A stretch of DNA of 64,000 nt, taken from Acinetobacter sp. CS-2 (GTDB lineage: Bacteria; Pseudomonadota; Gammaproteobacteria; Pseudomonadales; Moraxellaceae). The notes beneath the pieces are model-generated. The model had not been told where the DNA came from. It saw only the letters and a program-made list of their open reading frames with translations, and ran no database searches. Numbering within the stretch: position 1 is the stretch's first letter; each line of letters starts with the position of its first letter. Both the position numbers and the translations under genes were made by a program. Shown here in pieces: positions 37,637 through 46,901 of this stretch. Location: NCBI RefSeq assembly GCF_016599715.1, contig NZ_CP067019.1, forward strand, positions 434,001-498,000, written 5' to 3'.

Positions 37637-39298
37637 ATGCATATATCTAATCAGGCATGGATGACCCATCAAATCAGCAACCAGTTTGACGAACTGCAAG
37701 ATTACAATTTATTTTCATCAGATACGGTTTTACATGAAATATTGAAGCGTTATGGCAGCCATGATCAAGCAACCTTGTGTGATATGGGTAAAGTGGTGGG
37801 ATTAGCCGAATATTATCAATATGCCGATTTAGCCAATAAGCACACGCCTATTTTACATGCCTTCGATGCCCGTGGACGCCGTAAAGACTACATTGAGTTT
37901 CATCCTGCCTGGCACAAATGGATGGCTTTAAATCGCAAGTTCGACAGCCATGCCCATCCGTTTAACCATGCAGAATCATCTGCCAAATGGGTGGACTGGG
38001 CAGCACGTTTTTACCTAAGTGGGCAGGTTGAGTGTGGCAGTCTGTGCCCAACTTCAATGACCCTTGGCAGTATTCCCCTGATTCAGCGTGAACCTGAACT
38101 GTGGGCCAAGATTGGCGAGAAACTATTATCTACCGAATATGACGAACGTGACCTACCGATTGCACAGAAAAAGTCGATCTGGCTCGGTATGGGCATGACC
38201 GAAAAGCAGGGTGGTTCCGATGTGCGTGCCAATGAAACCTTTGCCGTACCCGTTAGGGAATCAGGTCGAGGGCAGGCTTATTTGCTGACCGGGCATAAAT
38301 GGTTTTTCTCAGCTCCGATGTGTGATGCACATCTGGTGGTGGCGAAAACTGAGCAGGATGGCTTGGCCTGTTTCTTTGTCCCGCGCTGGCTGGAGGATGG
38401 AACCAAGAACCATATTCATGTGCAGCGCCTCAAAGAAAAAGTCGGCAACCGTAGCAACTCCAGTTCGGAAGTCGAATTTAAGGAAGCTTGGGGCATCATG
38501 ATCGGTGAAGCAGGTCGTGGCATTCCGACTATTATTGAAATGGCGAATTATACCCGTCTGACCTGCTCTGTGGGCAGTACCGCCATGCTACGTCAGGCTT
38601 TGGTGCAATGCATTGCCTATACCCGTCAGCGCAAAGCTTTTGGTAAACATTTAGTCGAACAGCCGTTGATGCAAGCAGTACTCGCGGATTTAGCCCTGGA
38701 AACCGAAACCGCGATGCACTTAAGTTTTCATCTGGCACATTGTTATGAACGTGATGATGCTTTGTCTCTGGCATGGAAACGTATCATGACACCAGCCTCC
38801 AAATTCTGGATCTGCAAGCGTGCAGTCGAATTGACTGGCGAGATGATGGAAGTGTTTGGCGGCAATGGTTATGTCGATAACGGCATCATGGCGCGTATTT
38901 TTAAAGAAGCCCCGGTGAATACTATTTGGGAAGGTTCAGGTAATGTCATGTGCCTCGATGTATTGCGTGCCATTGGTCGTGAACCTGAATCCATTGAGTT
39001 ATTGTTTAAATATCTGGCATCAATTGCAATGCAAGATGAAACCCTAAAACAGGAACTGCAAGAACTGTTTAAACTGTTTCAGCAGCCTGCAGATGAGCTG
39101 CAATTTATGGGACGCAGTCTGGTCAGCCGGTTAGTCATTTTAGCCCAAGCGGTCTTGTTGAAACGCTATTCACCTGATTTTGTCGCAAACGGATTTATCA
39201 AGTCCCGCTACAGCAAGTTTCATGGGAGAGTGGTGGGGATGATTGCCGCGAAGCAGGTGGATGTAGAGCGGGTGCTGGAAAGGGCTTTGGCAAGTTAA
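37637..39298 (+). CDS. AidB-like acyl-CoA dehydrogenase family protein
   Basis: A 553-residue flavoprotein with the extended acyl-CoA dehydrogenase fold of AidB: GQVECGSLCPTSMTLGSIPL, GMGMTEKQGGSDVRAN (about residues 192-207), GHKWFFSAPMCDAHLV, and VNTIWEGSGNVMCLDVLRA near residue 435. E. coli AidB is part of the Ada response to alkylation and binds DNA through its C-terminus. Here the control is by a TetR gene rather than Ada, so a role in acyl-CoA metabolism is equally possible. ATG 37637 gives a length close to AidB (about 540). Confidence 0.85.
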   Translation: MHISNQAWMTHQISNQFDELQDYNLFSSDTVLHEILKRYGSHDQATLCDMGKVVGLAEYYQYADLANKHTPILHAFDARGRRKDYIEFHPAWHKWMALNRKFDSHAHPFNHAESSAKWVDWAARFYLSGQVECGSLCPTSMTLGSIPLIQREPELWAKIGEKLLSTEYDERDLPIAQKKSIWLGMGMTEKQGGSDVRANETFAVPVRESGRGQAYLLTGHKWFFSAPMCDAHLVVAKTEQDGLACFFVPRWLEDGTKNHIHVQRLKEKVGNRSNSSSEVEFKEAWGIMIGEAGRGIPTIIEMANYTRLTCSVGSTAMLRQALVQCIAYTRQRKAFGKHLVEQPLMQAVLADLALETETAMHLSFHLAHCYERDDALSLAWKRIMTPASKFWICKRAVELTGEMMEVFGGNGYVDNGIMARIFKEAPVNTIWEGSGNVMCLDVLRAIGREPESIELLFKYLASIAMQDETLKQELQELFKLFQQPADELQFMGRSLVSRLVILAQAVLLKRYSPDFVANGFIKSRYSKFHGRVVGMIAAKQVDVERVLERALAS

Positions 39299-39309
39299 AT
39301 TATTTTTAT

Positions 39310-39358
39310 ACCTCTCCCTTGCGTAGCCGTGCTACTCATCTCCTAAAAGGAGAGGGGA
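39310..39358. repeat. CTCTCC-type multi-hairpin repeat, copy C
   Basis: CCTCTCCC and GGAGAGGGG outer arms enclose a GTAGC/GCTAC hairpin and a TCTCC/GGAGA hairpin. Lies just after the AidB-like gene. Same architecture as 12284-12371. Confidence 0.6.
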
Positions 39359-39531
39359 TTTTCATTTTAAATTAGGGATTCATTTATATATTAGCCAGAT
39401 CTCTATTCGCTTCTCTCAATTCTACTTTGCTCAGGCTTGCACAAGCATAAGGTTGAAACTGCAAAATTTATATTCATTTAAGAAAACTTATTTAACATGT
39501 CATTTATAAATTTTTGATTTTCAGTACCGGT

Positions 39532-39912
39532 ATGTATCAAAAAATTAAACAATGGGCCAAAACCATTAAAAAAGACGTTCTGGTGGTTTGGCTGGTTGCT
39601 AAAGACCAGCGCACACCTGTCTGGATCAAAATACTGGCACTGATGATTGCGGCATATGCGCTATCGCCGATTGATCTGATTCCCGATTTTATTCCAGTGC
39701 TGGGCTATCTGGATGATCTTATTATTGTGCCCTTGGGACTGTTATTGGTGATGAAGCTGACACCAAAAGAAATCATCGAAGATTGCAGAATTCGTGCCTC
39801 GTTATTGGCAGAACGGCCGGTCAATCGCTGGGCGGCAGCTATGATCATTTTAATCTGGCTGCTTTTTCTGGGCTATTTGGCTATGCATTTTTTAAATATG
39901 CCGAAATTCTAA
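39532..39912 (+). CDS. YkvA/DUF1232 family membrane protein
   Basis: A 126-residue protein with the DUF1232 core KILALMIAAYALSPIDLIPD FIPVLGYLDD split around residues 38-70, in which SPIDLIPDFIPVLGYLDD is the family signature. A second hydrophobic segment follows near the C-terminus (MIILIWLLFLGYLAMHF). Function unknown. I chose ATG 39532 over an upstream TTG; the ribosome site is weak. Confidence 0.8.
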   Translation: MYQKIKQWAKTIKKDVLVVWLVAKDQRTPVWIKILALMIAAYALSPIDLIPDFIPVLGYLDDLIIVPLGLLLVMKLTPKEIIEDCRIRASLLAERPVNRWAAAMIILIWLLFLGYLAMHFLNMPKF

Positions 39913-40074
39913 TGCTGAGTCCGGGTAAGTACTTAAAATATGATATTAAGTATATGAAATAAATGATTTTTTAATAATTCTATCTAATCTGAAAAACTGC
40001 TTGAATTCTATACAAAAAAGCGTAATATCAGCTTGCTATCCAATCTGGATGGTGAATGAAAACAGGTGAGTAAA

Positions 40075-40266
40075 ATGGCAAAGAAAAAAGCTCTGCCAGA
40101 GGTTGTGATTCACAACTTTGTGGCAAAACACATGCATGAGGTTAACAAAAGCCAGGTCTTTGTGGACCGCAAGAAAAATGCAAAACGTGGCTATGACAAG
40201 CACAAAAAAGGGAGATACTCAAATGACTATCTCCCTTTTTATTTCACTGTATTTTCTTACATCTGA
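40075..40266 (+). CDS. small basic protein; reading frame runs through an intrinsic terminator
   Basis: A 63-codon frame beginning MAKKKALPEVVIHNFVAKHM and continuing with the basic segment DRKKNAKRGYDKHKKGRY (residues 31-48). It is rich in Lys/Arg and looks like a nucleic-acid or ribosome binder; it resembles a small conserved gammaproteobacterial family (I think DUF7230) and, loosely, the basic tail of ArfA. The frame is open until a TGA at 40264-40266, but a 13-bp terminator stem (40204-40240) lies inside it, so most transcripts should end near codon 55 without a stop codon. An upstream in-frame GTG at 40066 is a possible alternative start. GGTGAG precedes ATG 40075. Confidence 0.65.
   Translation: MAKKKALPEVVIHNFVAKHMHEVNKSQVFVDRKKNAKRGYDKHKKGRYSNDYLPFYFTVFSYI
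40204..40240. terminator. bidirectional intrinsic terminator inside the small ORF
   Basis: Perfect stem of nine bases AGGGAGATA/TATCTCCCT (40209-40217, 40228-40236), extended by A-T pairs to about 13, with a ten-base loop. T runs follow on both strands. It serves the convergent ptsP (stop at 40273) and lies upstream of the stop codon of the plus-strand small ORF. Confidence 0.88.
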
Positions 40267-40272
40267 ATAGAA

Positions 40273-42570
40273 TTAAGCACCCACAATACGGGTTGCCGAT
40301 TTCACCATATCGCCCAGACCATGGGTCTTGAAATAATACTCCATCCAGCTTTTCACCATTAGTGGATTACTCATTTTTAATACACGTTCCAGTTGTTCCT
40401 GTGCATCGCTCATCGGCACATGACAAATGGCCTTACGCACCCGCAAAATATTGCTTGAACTCATCGACAGGGTATTAAAGCCCATCGCCATCAGCAGCAC
40501 AGCCGCCAATGGGTCGCCAGCCATTTCTCCACAAATGCTCACCGGTTTGTCATATTTATGACATTCCTGAACCAAACGGCTTAAAGCGCGTAAGACGGCA
40601 GGGTGGAAGTGGGAGTAGACATTGGCAACCCGAGGATTATTACGGTCTACAGCAAGTAAATACTGGGTCAAGTCATTTGAACCCACCGAGAAGAAGTCCA
40701 CCAGCTCAGAAAATTCTTCAATCTGTAATAGCACACTCGGTACTTCAACCATAATGCCAATTTTGGGTTTGGTAATTTTAACCTGTTCTTCTTCCTGCAC
40801 TGCGGTCCAGTCACGATCCAGCAGATAGAGGGCTTCTTCCACTTCACTGACACTGGTGATCATGGGCAGCAAAATATGCAGGTTATTCAGACCAATACTG
40901 GCTTTCAGCATTGCACGAATCTGGGAAGAGAAAATTTCAGGATGATCCAGGGTAAAACGGATGCCACGCCAGCCCAGCGCCGAGTTTTCTTCTTCAATCG
41001 AGAAATACGGTAAATCTTTATCTGCACCAATGTCGAGGGTACGCATCACCACAGGTTTATTGGCAAAGTGACTGAGCTGCTGGCGGTAAATGGCACGCTG
41101 TTCTTCTTCGCCGGGGAAGCGATCACGTAGCATGAACGGAATTTCAGAGCGGTATAAACCTACGCCTTTAGCACCACGCTGTACGCCGCGAACGACATCA
41201 ATCATTAAACCGGTATTCACATACAGTTTGACTGCCACACCATCAGGTGTAATGGCATCTTTGGTTTCGTATTGTTTTAAGTCTTTCGCCAGCTGTTCTT
41301 CTTCTTTTTGGATTTCTTTATAGCGTGTACGTAAACGGCGCGGCGGATTGATGAACACCCGTCCCTGATGGGCATCGACAATCATCTCCACATCATCCAG
41401 GGTATTGATTGGCAGTTCAGTCACACCGACCACGGTTGGAATGCCCAGTGCACGTGCCACAATCACCATATGTGAGTTCATGGCACCTTCGGTGGTGACA
41501 ATCGCGGCAATTTTATCCACCGGTAATTCAACCAGTGCCGCGGTTGAAATGTCTTCCCCGATCAGAATGCTTTCATCGGTCAGTTCACGATGGCTGGCAT
41601 CGGCTTCCTGTAAAAATGCCAGAATACGACGACCGAGATCTTTCAGGTCGGACACACGTTCGCGTAAATAGTCATCTTCCATTTGTGCGAACAGGGCAAT
41701 GTGATTATCAATGACAATACGAACCGCACCCTGTGCCCAGTTACCATCGCGGATTTCAGCCTTAATTTCAGCAGGCAGGGAATTTTCATCCAGCATGCGC
41801 AAGAACACGCTAAATAAAGCTCGCTCTTCAGCCATTAAGGCATCCTGCATTTTTTCATCCAGTGCCTGAATTTCCTGACGCACTGCATTTAATGCGGCAT
41901 CCAGAAGTTCTAGTTCTTCACTGATGTCATCTGCTTCACGATCAGGTACAGCCGCCAGATCTGCAGGCGGGTAGAGAATTACCGCACGCCCTAAAGCAAT
42001 CCCGCCTGAACCGGAAACGCCCTGAAAGGTTTTATAAGCAGGCAGATTGCTTGGCTTGCGGAACACATCGATATTGCCGACGGCATGGGCATGAGCAATC
42101 ACACCGGACAGCTGGGCACACAGGGTGACCAGGAACGATTCCGCTGCTTCGCTAAAATCTTGCGGTTCCTTATTTTGCACTACCAATACGCCCATAACCT
42201 TACGGCGGTACATCACCGGAACACCCAGGAAGGAATTATAAATTTCCTCTCCGGTTTCAGGCAGGTACATAAAGCGTTCGTGCTTCGGTGCATTATCCAG
42301 ATTGACGATTTCTTCGCGTTGTCCCACCAGTCCCACCAGACCTTCGCTGGTATGTAAGGAAACATGCCCCACAGCTTCAGGATTTAACCCTTTAGATGCC
42401 ATGAGCAGATAACGCTGGTTACGCTCATCGAGTAGATAAATGGAGCAGACATCCACGTGCATGGCTTCAGCAACCTGATTGACCATGATGTCGAGTGACT
42501 CATGCAAACTGGTGGACGCATTGATTTCTTGCACAATGCGTCTTAAGGTGTCCAGTTGCATATTCGACAT
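40273..42570 (-). CDS. ptsP: phosphoenolpyruvate-protein phosphotransferase of the nitrogen PTS (EINtr)
   Basis: A 765-residue EINtr. An N-terminal GAF domain (about residues 1-160) is followed by the PEP-utiliser N domain, the swivelling His domain with EGAMNSHMVIVARALGIPTV (phospho-accepting His near residue 360), and the TIM-barrel C domain with GLYRSEIPFML and DFFSVGSNDLTQYLLAVDRN. It passes phosphate from PEP to NPr and then EIIANtr, a regulatory cascade. It neighbours rppH, the usual ptsP-rppH pairing. Confidence 0.95.
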   Translation of the reverse strand: MSNMQLDTLRRIVQEINASTSLHESLDIMVNQVAEAMHVDVCSIYLLDERNQRYLLMASKGLNPEAVGHVSLHTSEGLVGLVGQREEIVNLDNAPKHERFMYLPETGEEIYNSFLGVPVMYRRKVMGVLVVQNKEPQDFSEAAESFLVTLCAQLSGVIAHAHAVGNIDVFRKPSNLPAYKTFQGVSGSGGIALGRAVILYPPADLAAVPDREADDISEELELLDAALNAVRQEIQALDEKMQDALMAEERALFSVFLRMLDENSLPAEIKAEIRDGNWAQGAVRIVIDNHIALFAQMEDDYLRERVSDLKDLGRRILAFLQEADASHRELTDESILIGEDISTAALVELPVDKIAAIVTTEGAMNSHMVIVARALGIPTVVGVTELPINTLDDVEMIVDAHQGRVFINPPRRLRTRYKEIQKEEEQLAKDLKQYETKDAITPDGVAVKLYVNTGLMIDVVRGVQRGAKGVGLYRSEIPFMLRDRFPGEEEQRAIYRQQLSHFANKPVVMRTLDIGADKDLPYFSIEEENSALGWRGIRFTLDHPEIFSSQIRAMLKASIGLNNLHILLPMITSVSEVEEALYLLDRDWTAVQEEEQVKITKPKIGIMVEVPSVLLQIEEFSELVDFFSVGSNDLTQYLLAVDRNNPRVANVYSHFHPAVLRALSRLVQECHKYDKPVSICGEMAGDPLAAVLLMAMGFNTLSMSSSNILRVRKAICHVPMSDAQEQLERVLKMSNPLMVKSWMEYYFKTHGLGDMVKSATRIVGA

Positions 42571-42658
42571 AAAATCTGCTCCAAAATAAGTTTAAAACTG
42601 TTTTTATTTATAACAACATGCTACTAAAAAATCTGCATTTTCATGCAATTTTTTCGAG

Positions 42659-43135
42659 CTAGAGCGAGGGTAACTGCTGACACAATTCCACCATCGCCCT
42701 TCGGTATACATCGCGTTTAAAATTCACGACCTGACCTAATGGGTACCAGTAACTTACCCATTGCCACTGGTCAAACTCTGGTGGGTCTGACAGGTCCAGC
42801 TGAATATGCTTTGCTGGCGCTGTCAGCCTGAGTAAAAACCACTTCTGTTTTTGACCAATACACACCGGGTCCGAATCCGGGCGTATATATCTTTGCGGCA
42901 AACGATAACGCAGCCAACCTTTTGTTTGCGCTACAATTTGAACATGTTCGGGCAATAAGCCAACTTCTTCTCTCAGCTCACGATAAAGTGCCTGTTCGGG
43001 GGATTCTCCAAACTGGATTCCTCCTTGCGGAAATTGCCAAGCATTGTGTCCAATGCGTTTTGCCCATAAAACCTGTCCAATGTCGTTTGCCAAAATGATC
43101 CCGACATTCGGTCGGAAACCTTCTGAGTCGATCAT
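42659..43135 (-). CDS. rppH: RNA 5'-pyrophosphohydrolase
   Basis: A 158-residue Nudix hydrolase that removes pyrophosphate from 5' triphosphorylated mRNA and so starts decay by RNase E. It begins [18 protein letters not shown] and has the Nudix box [20 protein letters not shown] (about residues 38-57). Length and sequence are typical. It lies 88 bases upstream of ptsP on the same strand, forming a likely operon, and is divergent from the HAD phosphatase. Confidence 0.95.
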   Translation of the reverse strand: MIDSEGFRPNVGIILANDIGQVLWAKRIGHNAWQFPQGGIQFGESPEQALYRELREEVGLLPEHVQIVAQTKGWLRYRLPQRYIRPDSDPVCIGQKQKWFLLRLTAPAKHIQLDLSDPPEFDQWQWVSYWYPLGQVVNFKRDVYRRAMVELCQQLPSL

Positions 43136-43317
43136 TTGGCTACCTAAATCTTCTGTAATGTATGGCTTTTTGTTCGGGGATTGTTATTTCTATATCCATC
43201 TCGAAAAAAAGCACAGCTTAAATGTTAAAAATTGCTATGATCTTAACGAATTTCTATCGACTAGCGGAGATAGATTTACAATTTTTTTCTTAAATTTCAG
43301 TTTTTACGAGTATTTTC

Positions 43318-43968
43318 ATGAAATTGGCTTTATTTGACCTCGACCACACCTTATTAAATACCGATTCAGATTATTCATGGGGTGAGTTTTTAGTAAACGA
43401 GGGTTTAGTCGATCCAATCCGACACCGTCAAATGAATGACAAGTTTTATGAAGACTATAAAGCAGGGCAACTTGACCCGATTGCCTATAACGAATTCGTC
43501 TTTGAATTTTTAACCCAGCATGATAATGATTATTTGACTGAATTACATGAATTATTCATGAAAAAAGTCATTCGTCCACAAATGCGCCCAGAAGGTTTTG
43601 CTGCCATTCAAAAACACCGCGATGCGGGACACGAGCTGGTCGGGATTACCGCAACATCCGATTTTATTACGGCACCGATTTTTCACGAGTTTGGTATTAC
43701 TGAAATTATTGCCACCAATGCAGAAGTGGTGGATGGCAAATATACGGGTAAAGTCATCAATACTGCATGTTATCAAAAGGGTAAATTGATCCGTCTGGAA
43801 CAATGGCTGCAAGGGCGCGATATTGATGAGTCATGGGCCTATTCGGATTCATTCAATGACCGTTTCTTGCTGGAATATGCCGATCATGCCATTGTAGTCA
43901 ATCCGGATGAGCGTTTGGAGGCTTTGGCCAAAGCGCAAAACTGGGAAATTCAGGACTGGTCAATTTAG
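43318..43968 (+). CDS. HAD-IB family phosphatase, possible histidinol-phosphatase
   Basis: A 216-residue HAD hydrolase of subfamily IB (SerB-like). Motif I is LALFDLDHTLLNTDSDYSW with the Asp pair at residues 7 and 9, motif II is GITATSDF near residue 112, and the last motif is YSDSFNDRFLLE. The pseudomonad homologue next to rppH-ptsP (PA0335 in P. aeruginosa, from memory) has been assigned as a histidinol-phosphatase, which suggests the same here. A more general phosphoserine/other small-molecule phosphatase role is the alternative. Confidence 0.8.
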   Translation: MKLALFDLDHTLLNTDSDYSWGEFLVNEGLVDPIRHRQMNDKFYEDYKAGQLDPIAYNEFVFEFLTQHDNDYLTELHELFMKKVIRPQMRPEGFAAIQKHRDAGHELVGITATSDFITAPIFHEFGITEIIATNAEVVDGKYTGKVINTACYQKGKLIRLEQWLQGRDIDESWAYSDSFNDRFLLEYADHAIVVNPDERLEALAKAQNWEIQDWSI

Positions 43969-44239
43969 GCAATTTGTTTTGATGGAGGGGAGAGCTGTAT
44001 GGAATATGGTTATTCTCTCTGCTTTAAAAGTTAAAAATAAAAAAGGATTGCACCGAAGTCCTTGCATGTTTGTAGATAGTGTCTACCGATCTACTAAACC
44101 GGATGGAATGTTTTATATCGACTAAGGGACGATAAAATAAGCCTTACTATGATTATGCCTTTACCGTATAGTAGACTGAAAGCAAAAGGGTAAAAGACAA
44201 AATTTATAGTTTGAAATTGAAGAAGAATGGGAGAGAAGA

Positions 44240-44485
44240 ATGAGCCAAACACGTCCAAGAATGACCAATCTTTTTGAGCAGTTAGGGTTAGATTCCAGTG
44301 AAGAAGCGATTGCCCTGTTTATTGCCACGCATCAGCTCAATGCCCAGACCAAAATTACCGAAGCGGAATATTGGACTGAAGCACAGCGCCAGTTCCTGGC
44401 AGAAAAAATCAAGTCTGATGGTTCATGGGCCATTATTGTTGACCAGTTAAATGAATCCTTACATGAAGATTCAGTGATTCAATAA
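44240..44485 (+). CDS. DUF2789 family protein
   Basis: An 81-residue acidic protein, MTNLFEQLGLDSSEEAIALF then EYWTEAQRQFLAEKIKSDG and IIVDQLNESLH, matching the small DUF2789 family of proteobacteria. Cytoplasmic, no known function. GAGAGAAG precedes the ATG. It ends at a terminator shared with the convergent ovoA. Confidence 0.85.
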   Translation: MSQTRPRMTNLFEQLGLDSSEEAIALFIATHQLNAQTKITEAEYWTEAQRQFLAEKIKSDGSWAIIVDQLNESLHEDSVIQ

Positions 44486-44500
44486 AGATCAAAGCGAAAT

Positions 44501-44527
44501 AAAGCCAATCCTCAGATTGGCTTTTTT
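44501..44527. terminator. intrinsic terminator between DUF2789 gene and ovoA
   Basis: GCCAATC/GATTGGC arms, four-base loop, T6 tail on the plus strand; a poorer T tract on the minus strand could serve ovoA. Confidence 0.8.
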
Positions 44528-44537
44528 GATAAAGGGT

Positions 44538-46754
44538 TTATTTTACCCGTTTCCATAAGGTCACTTGAGACAGGCTATGTTGATATTTACGTGCGGTTTC
44601 ACGAATCACAAATGCCACATCCTGCGGCTCTGCAAGCATTTCAAAGTGTTCTTTTAAAAGTTCAGTCATACCCTGTAGCGTATACAAGTTTTCCCCATCT
44701 TTCTTAAAGCCCCCGAGCCATTCACTGCGTGCAGTATGTTCCTCTAGCCAGGTATAGGGGGAGGCCAGCATTAAAATGCCACCCAGTTTTAAACGTTGAT
44801 GGATTTCGGCTAAGAAATCTTTGGGATGATGCAGGCGGTCAATCAAATTCGCAGCCAGAATAAAATTGTAATCAGTAAAATGAGGTTTTAAATTGCAGGC
44901 ATCGGCCTGGAAAAATTCGACCCGATCTGCATGGGTATCCAGACCCAACTCTTTTAAGTTACAGGCTTTATATTCCATCAGTTCACCTTCAATCGGCAGG
45001 GTATAACGTAGCGTTTCACCTTGTGCCAGCTGTACCGCCTGCTGAATAAAGCGCGCAGAAAAGTCCAGTCCTGTGACCTGATCAAAATAAGCTGCCAGTT
45101 CAAAGCTGGCCCGACCTGTGGCACAACCGATATCTAATGCCTTCTCGATAGCAATATTCTTAAAATAGGGGTGTGCAAGGTTAATCAGGATTTGGGCAAA
45201 ATTGGGCACGTTAAAATATTCTGCACCGTACTGAAATTCCAGATATTGCGAGATCATCTGGTCAGTTTCATACTGCGATTGAAACTGTTGAAGTTCTTGG
45301 GAGGCAGCGACATAGCGGAATCCGGCATGCTGGAAAAAATGCCGACGGAAGGCATAACGAGAGCTGTGCAAAGCCTCATTGCCAGCCGAAATCCAGGAAC
45401 CTCCTTTGATTAGATTGTGTTGCTCGTCAAAGGTTGGGGTGCTGAAATCATCATAGATCGGATGCACCTGAAAACCGTCAAAAGGGTAAATTGGGGTTTC
45501 AGTCCATTGCCAGACATTGCCCTGAATATCAAAAAAATCACCCTGCTGAAAATGATTGACCGGGCAGGGACTGCTGCCATATTTCAGTTCGATGTTGGCC
45601 TGTTCAGGACTGGGCAGGTCAGGATCCAAACCGGCCACATCATACAGCCGATACCACTCATCTTCTGTTGGCAAGCGAATGCTTTGACCGGTTTTTTCGG
45701 CTTTCCAGTTGCAGAAAGCTTTGGCTTCAAGATAATTCACTTCTACCGGCCAGTCCCAAGGCATGGGGATTTCCTCCAGCATCAGCCGCAGTGACCAGCC
45801 ATCAAGGGTTCTTCTCCAGAAGCTGGGGTGCGTGGCTTGAGAGAATTTCAGCCAGGCTTGTCCTTCTGCTGTCCAGTAGCGGTCAGTTGTATAACCGCCA
45901 TCTTCCACAAAACTGAAGAATTCCTGATTGGAAACCAGATATTGTGAAGCCTGAAAAGTGGGAATATCCGCCTGATGCCGGCCATATTCATTGTCCCAGC
46001 CATAAAAGCTACTCTCGAAAGTCTTGTGCAGACTTATTTGTCCTGCAGGCACAGCAAGCAGGACATTTTCTGGAGCAACTCCAGTCATAACCTTGGCACG
46101 CCATTGTGGAAGATTGTAGACATAGTCCAGCCGCTGCTGGCGAATCAGGACTGATGAGGTTTCAAGATGAATCTGTTCATGTTCAATACCCATGAGGATC
46201 GACCACCATGGATGATTCCAGTTCAAGGGTAACGTCAGAGGGGCATGCTCAATCAGATTCAGTACCAGTGCTCGTACCTGAGCACGATAAGCCCGTACTT
46301 TTTCTACACTCGGCCAGTCATAATGCTGGTCATTCAGGTCGTCCCAGCTCATTTCATCGACCCCGACAGCAAAAATGCTTTCCAGCTGTGGGTTCAAACG
46401 TGTACTAATCAGTTTGCTGAGCAGCAGTTTATTGATAAAAAAGGTTGCCGTATGACCAAAATAAAAAATCAGCGGATGACGTAAAGAAATGGGCTTAAGG
46501 TAATAGGCTGCATCATTTCTTAGACAGTCAAAGAGAAGTTCATAGCTATCAAAAGTATTGAGGAAATAATCATGCAAGCTACGCCGTGCCGTGGCTTCAT
46601 CAGCAAAGTTTAAATCCGGCGTAGGCAGCAAAGAAATTTTAGCGCTTTGCCATATATGTGGAGCATCTATATCGGCTTTGACTGGGTTGGTTTTAGATTG
46701 GGTTGTTTCGGGTGAATTTGTTGTAGATATTGTTGGTGATGAATCCCTCAGCAT
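44538..46754 (-). CDS. ovoA: 5-histidylcysteine sulfoxide synthase / mercaptohistidine methyltransferase (ovothiol synthase)
   Basis: A 738-residue three-domain protein. The DinB-like domain contains the iron motif HX3HXE in GIEHEQIHLETS (H192, H196, E198). The formylglycine-generating-enzyme-like domain spans about residues 235-480 (GWDNEYGRHQADIPTFQ, FDIQGNVWQWTETP, GGSW). A C-terminal SAM methyltransferase starts near residue 535 (KALDIGCATGRASFELA). This is the OvoA layout: it joins cysteine to histidine C5 and the methyltransferase N-methylates the mercaptohistidine in ovothiol A synthesis. Start ATG 46754 has AAGGAG upstream; the frame extends ten codons further. No OvoB-like lyase is next to it. 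Confidence 0.9.
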   Translation of the reverse strand: MLRDSSPTISTTNSPETTQSKTNPVKADIDAPHIWQSAKISLLPTPDLNFADEATARRSLHDYFLNTFDSYELLFDCLRNDAAYYLKPISLRHPLIFYFGHTATFFINKLLLSKLISTRLNPQLESIFAVGVDEMSWDDLNDQHYDWPSVEKVRAYRAQVRALVLNLIEHAPLTLPLNWNHPWWSILMGIEHEQIHLETSSVLIRQQRLDYVYNLPQWRAKVMTGVAPENVLLAVPAGQISLHKTFESSFYGWDNEYGRHQADIPTFQASQYLVSNQEFFSFVEDGGYTTDRYWTAEGQAWLKFSQATHPSFWRRTLDGWSLRLMLEEIPMPWDWPVEVNYLEAKAFCNWKAEKTGQSIRLPTEDEWYRLYDVAGLDPDLPSPEQANIELKYGSSPCPVNHFQQGDFFDIQGNVWQWTETPIYPFDGFQVHPIYDDFSTPTFDEQHNLIKGGSWISAGNEALHSSRYAFRRHFFQHAGFRYVAASQELQQFQSQYETDQMISQYLEFQYGAEYFNVPNFAQILINLAHPYFKNIAIEKALDIGCATGRASFELAAYFDQVTGLDFSARFIQQAVQLAQGETLRYTLPIEGELMEYKACNLKELGLDTHADRVEFFQADACNLKPHFTDYNFILAANLIDRLHHPKDFLAEIHQRLKLGGILMLASPYTWLEEHTARSEWLGGFKKDGENLYTLQGMTELLKEHFEMLAEPQDVAFVIRETARKYQHSLSQVTLWKRVK

Positions 46755-46860
46755 AGCCCCATACTCCTTCGAATTCTTTTGCACATTTAAAACATCTTGT
46801 TTTATGTGTTTTATTTAAAAGTACTCGAAAGCTGTGCCGCTGTGCTGAGGATTAAGGTAA

Positions 46861-46890
46861 CAAAATGCTGCATCCAGGCAGATGCAGCAC
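46861..46890 (-). terminator. intrinsic terminator of the LysR gene
   Basis: TGCTGCATC/GATGCAGCA perfect nine-base arms with a six-base loop; on the reverse strand a TTTTG run follows. Confidence 0.75.
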
Positions 46891-46901
46891 TAGAGCTGGT
46901 T

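Noticed and set aside
45417..45794. 125-codon plus-strand ORF inside ovoA
   Set aside because: Antisense shadow of a clearly conserved gene with no domain of its own.
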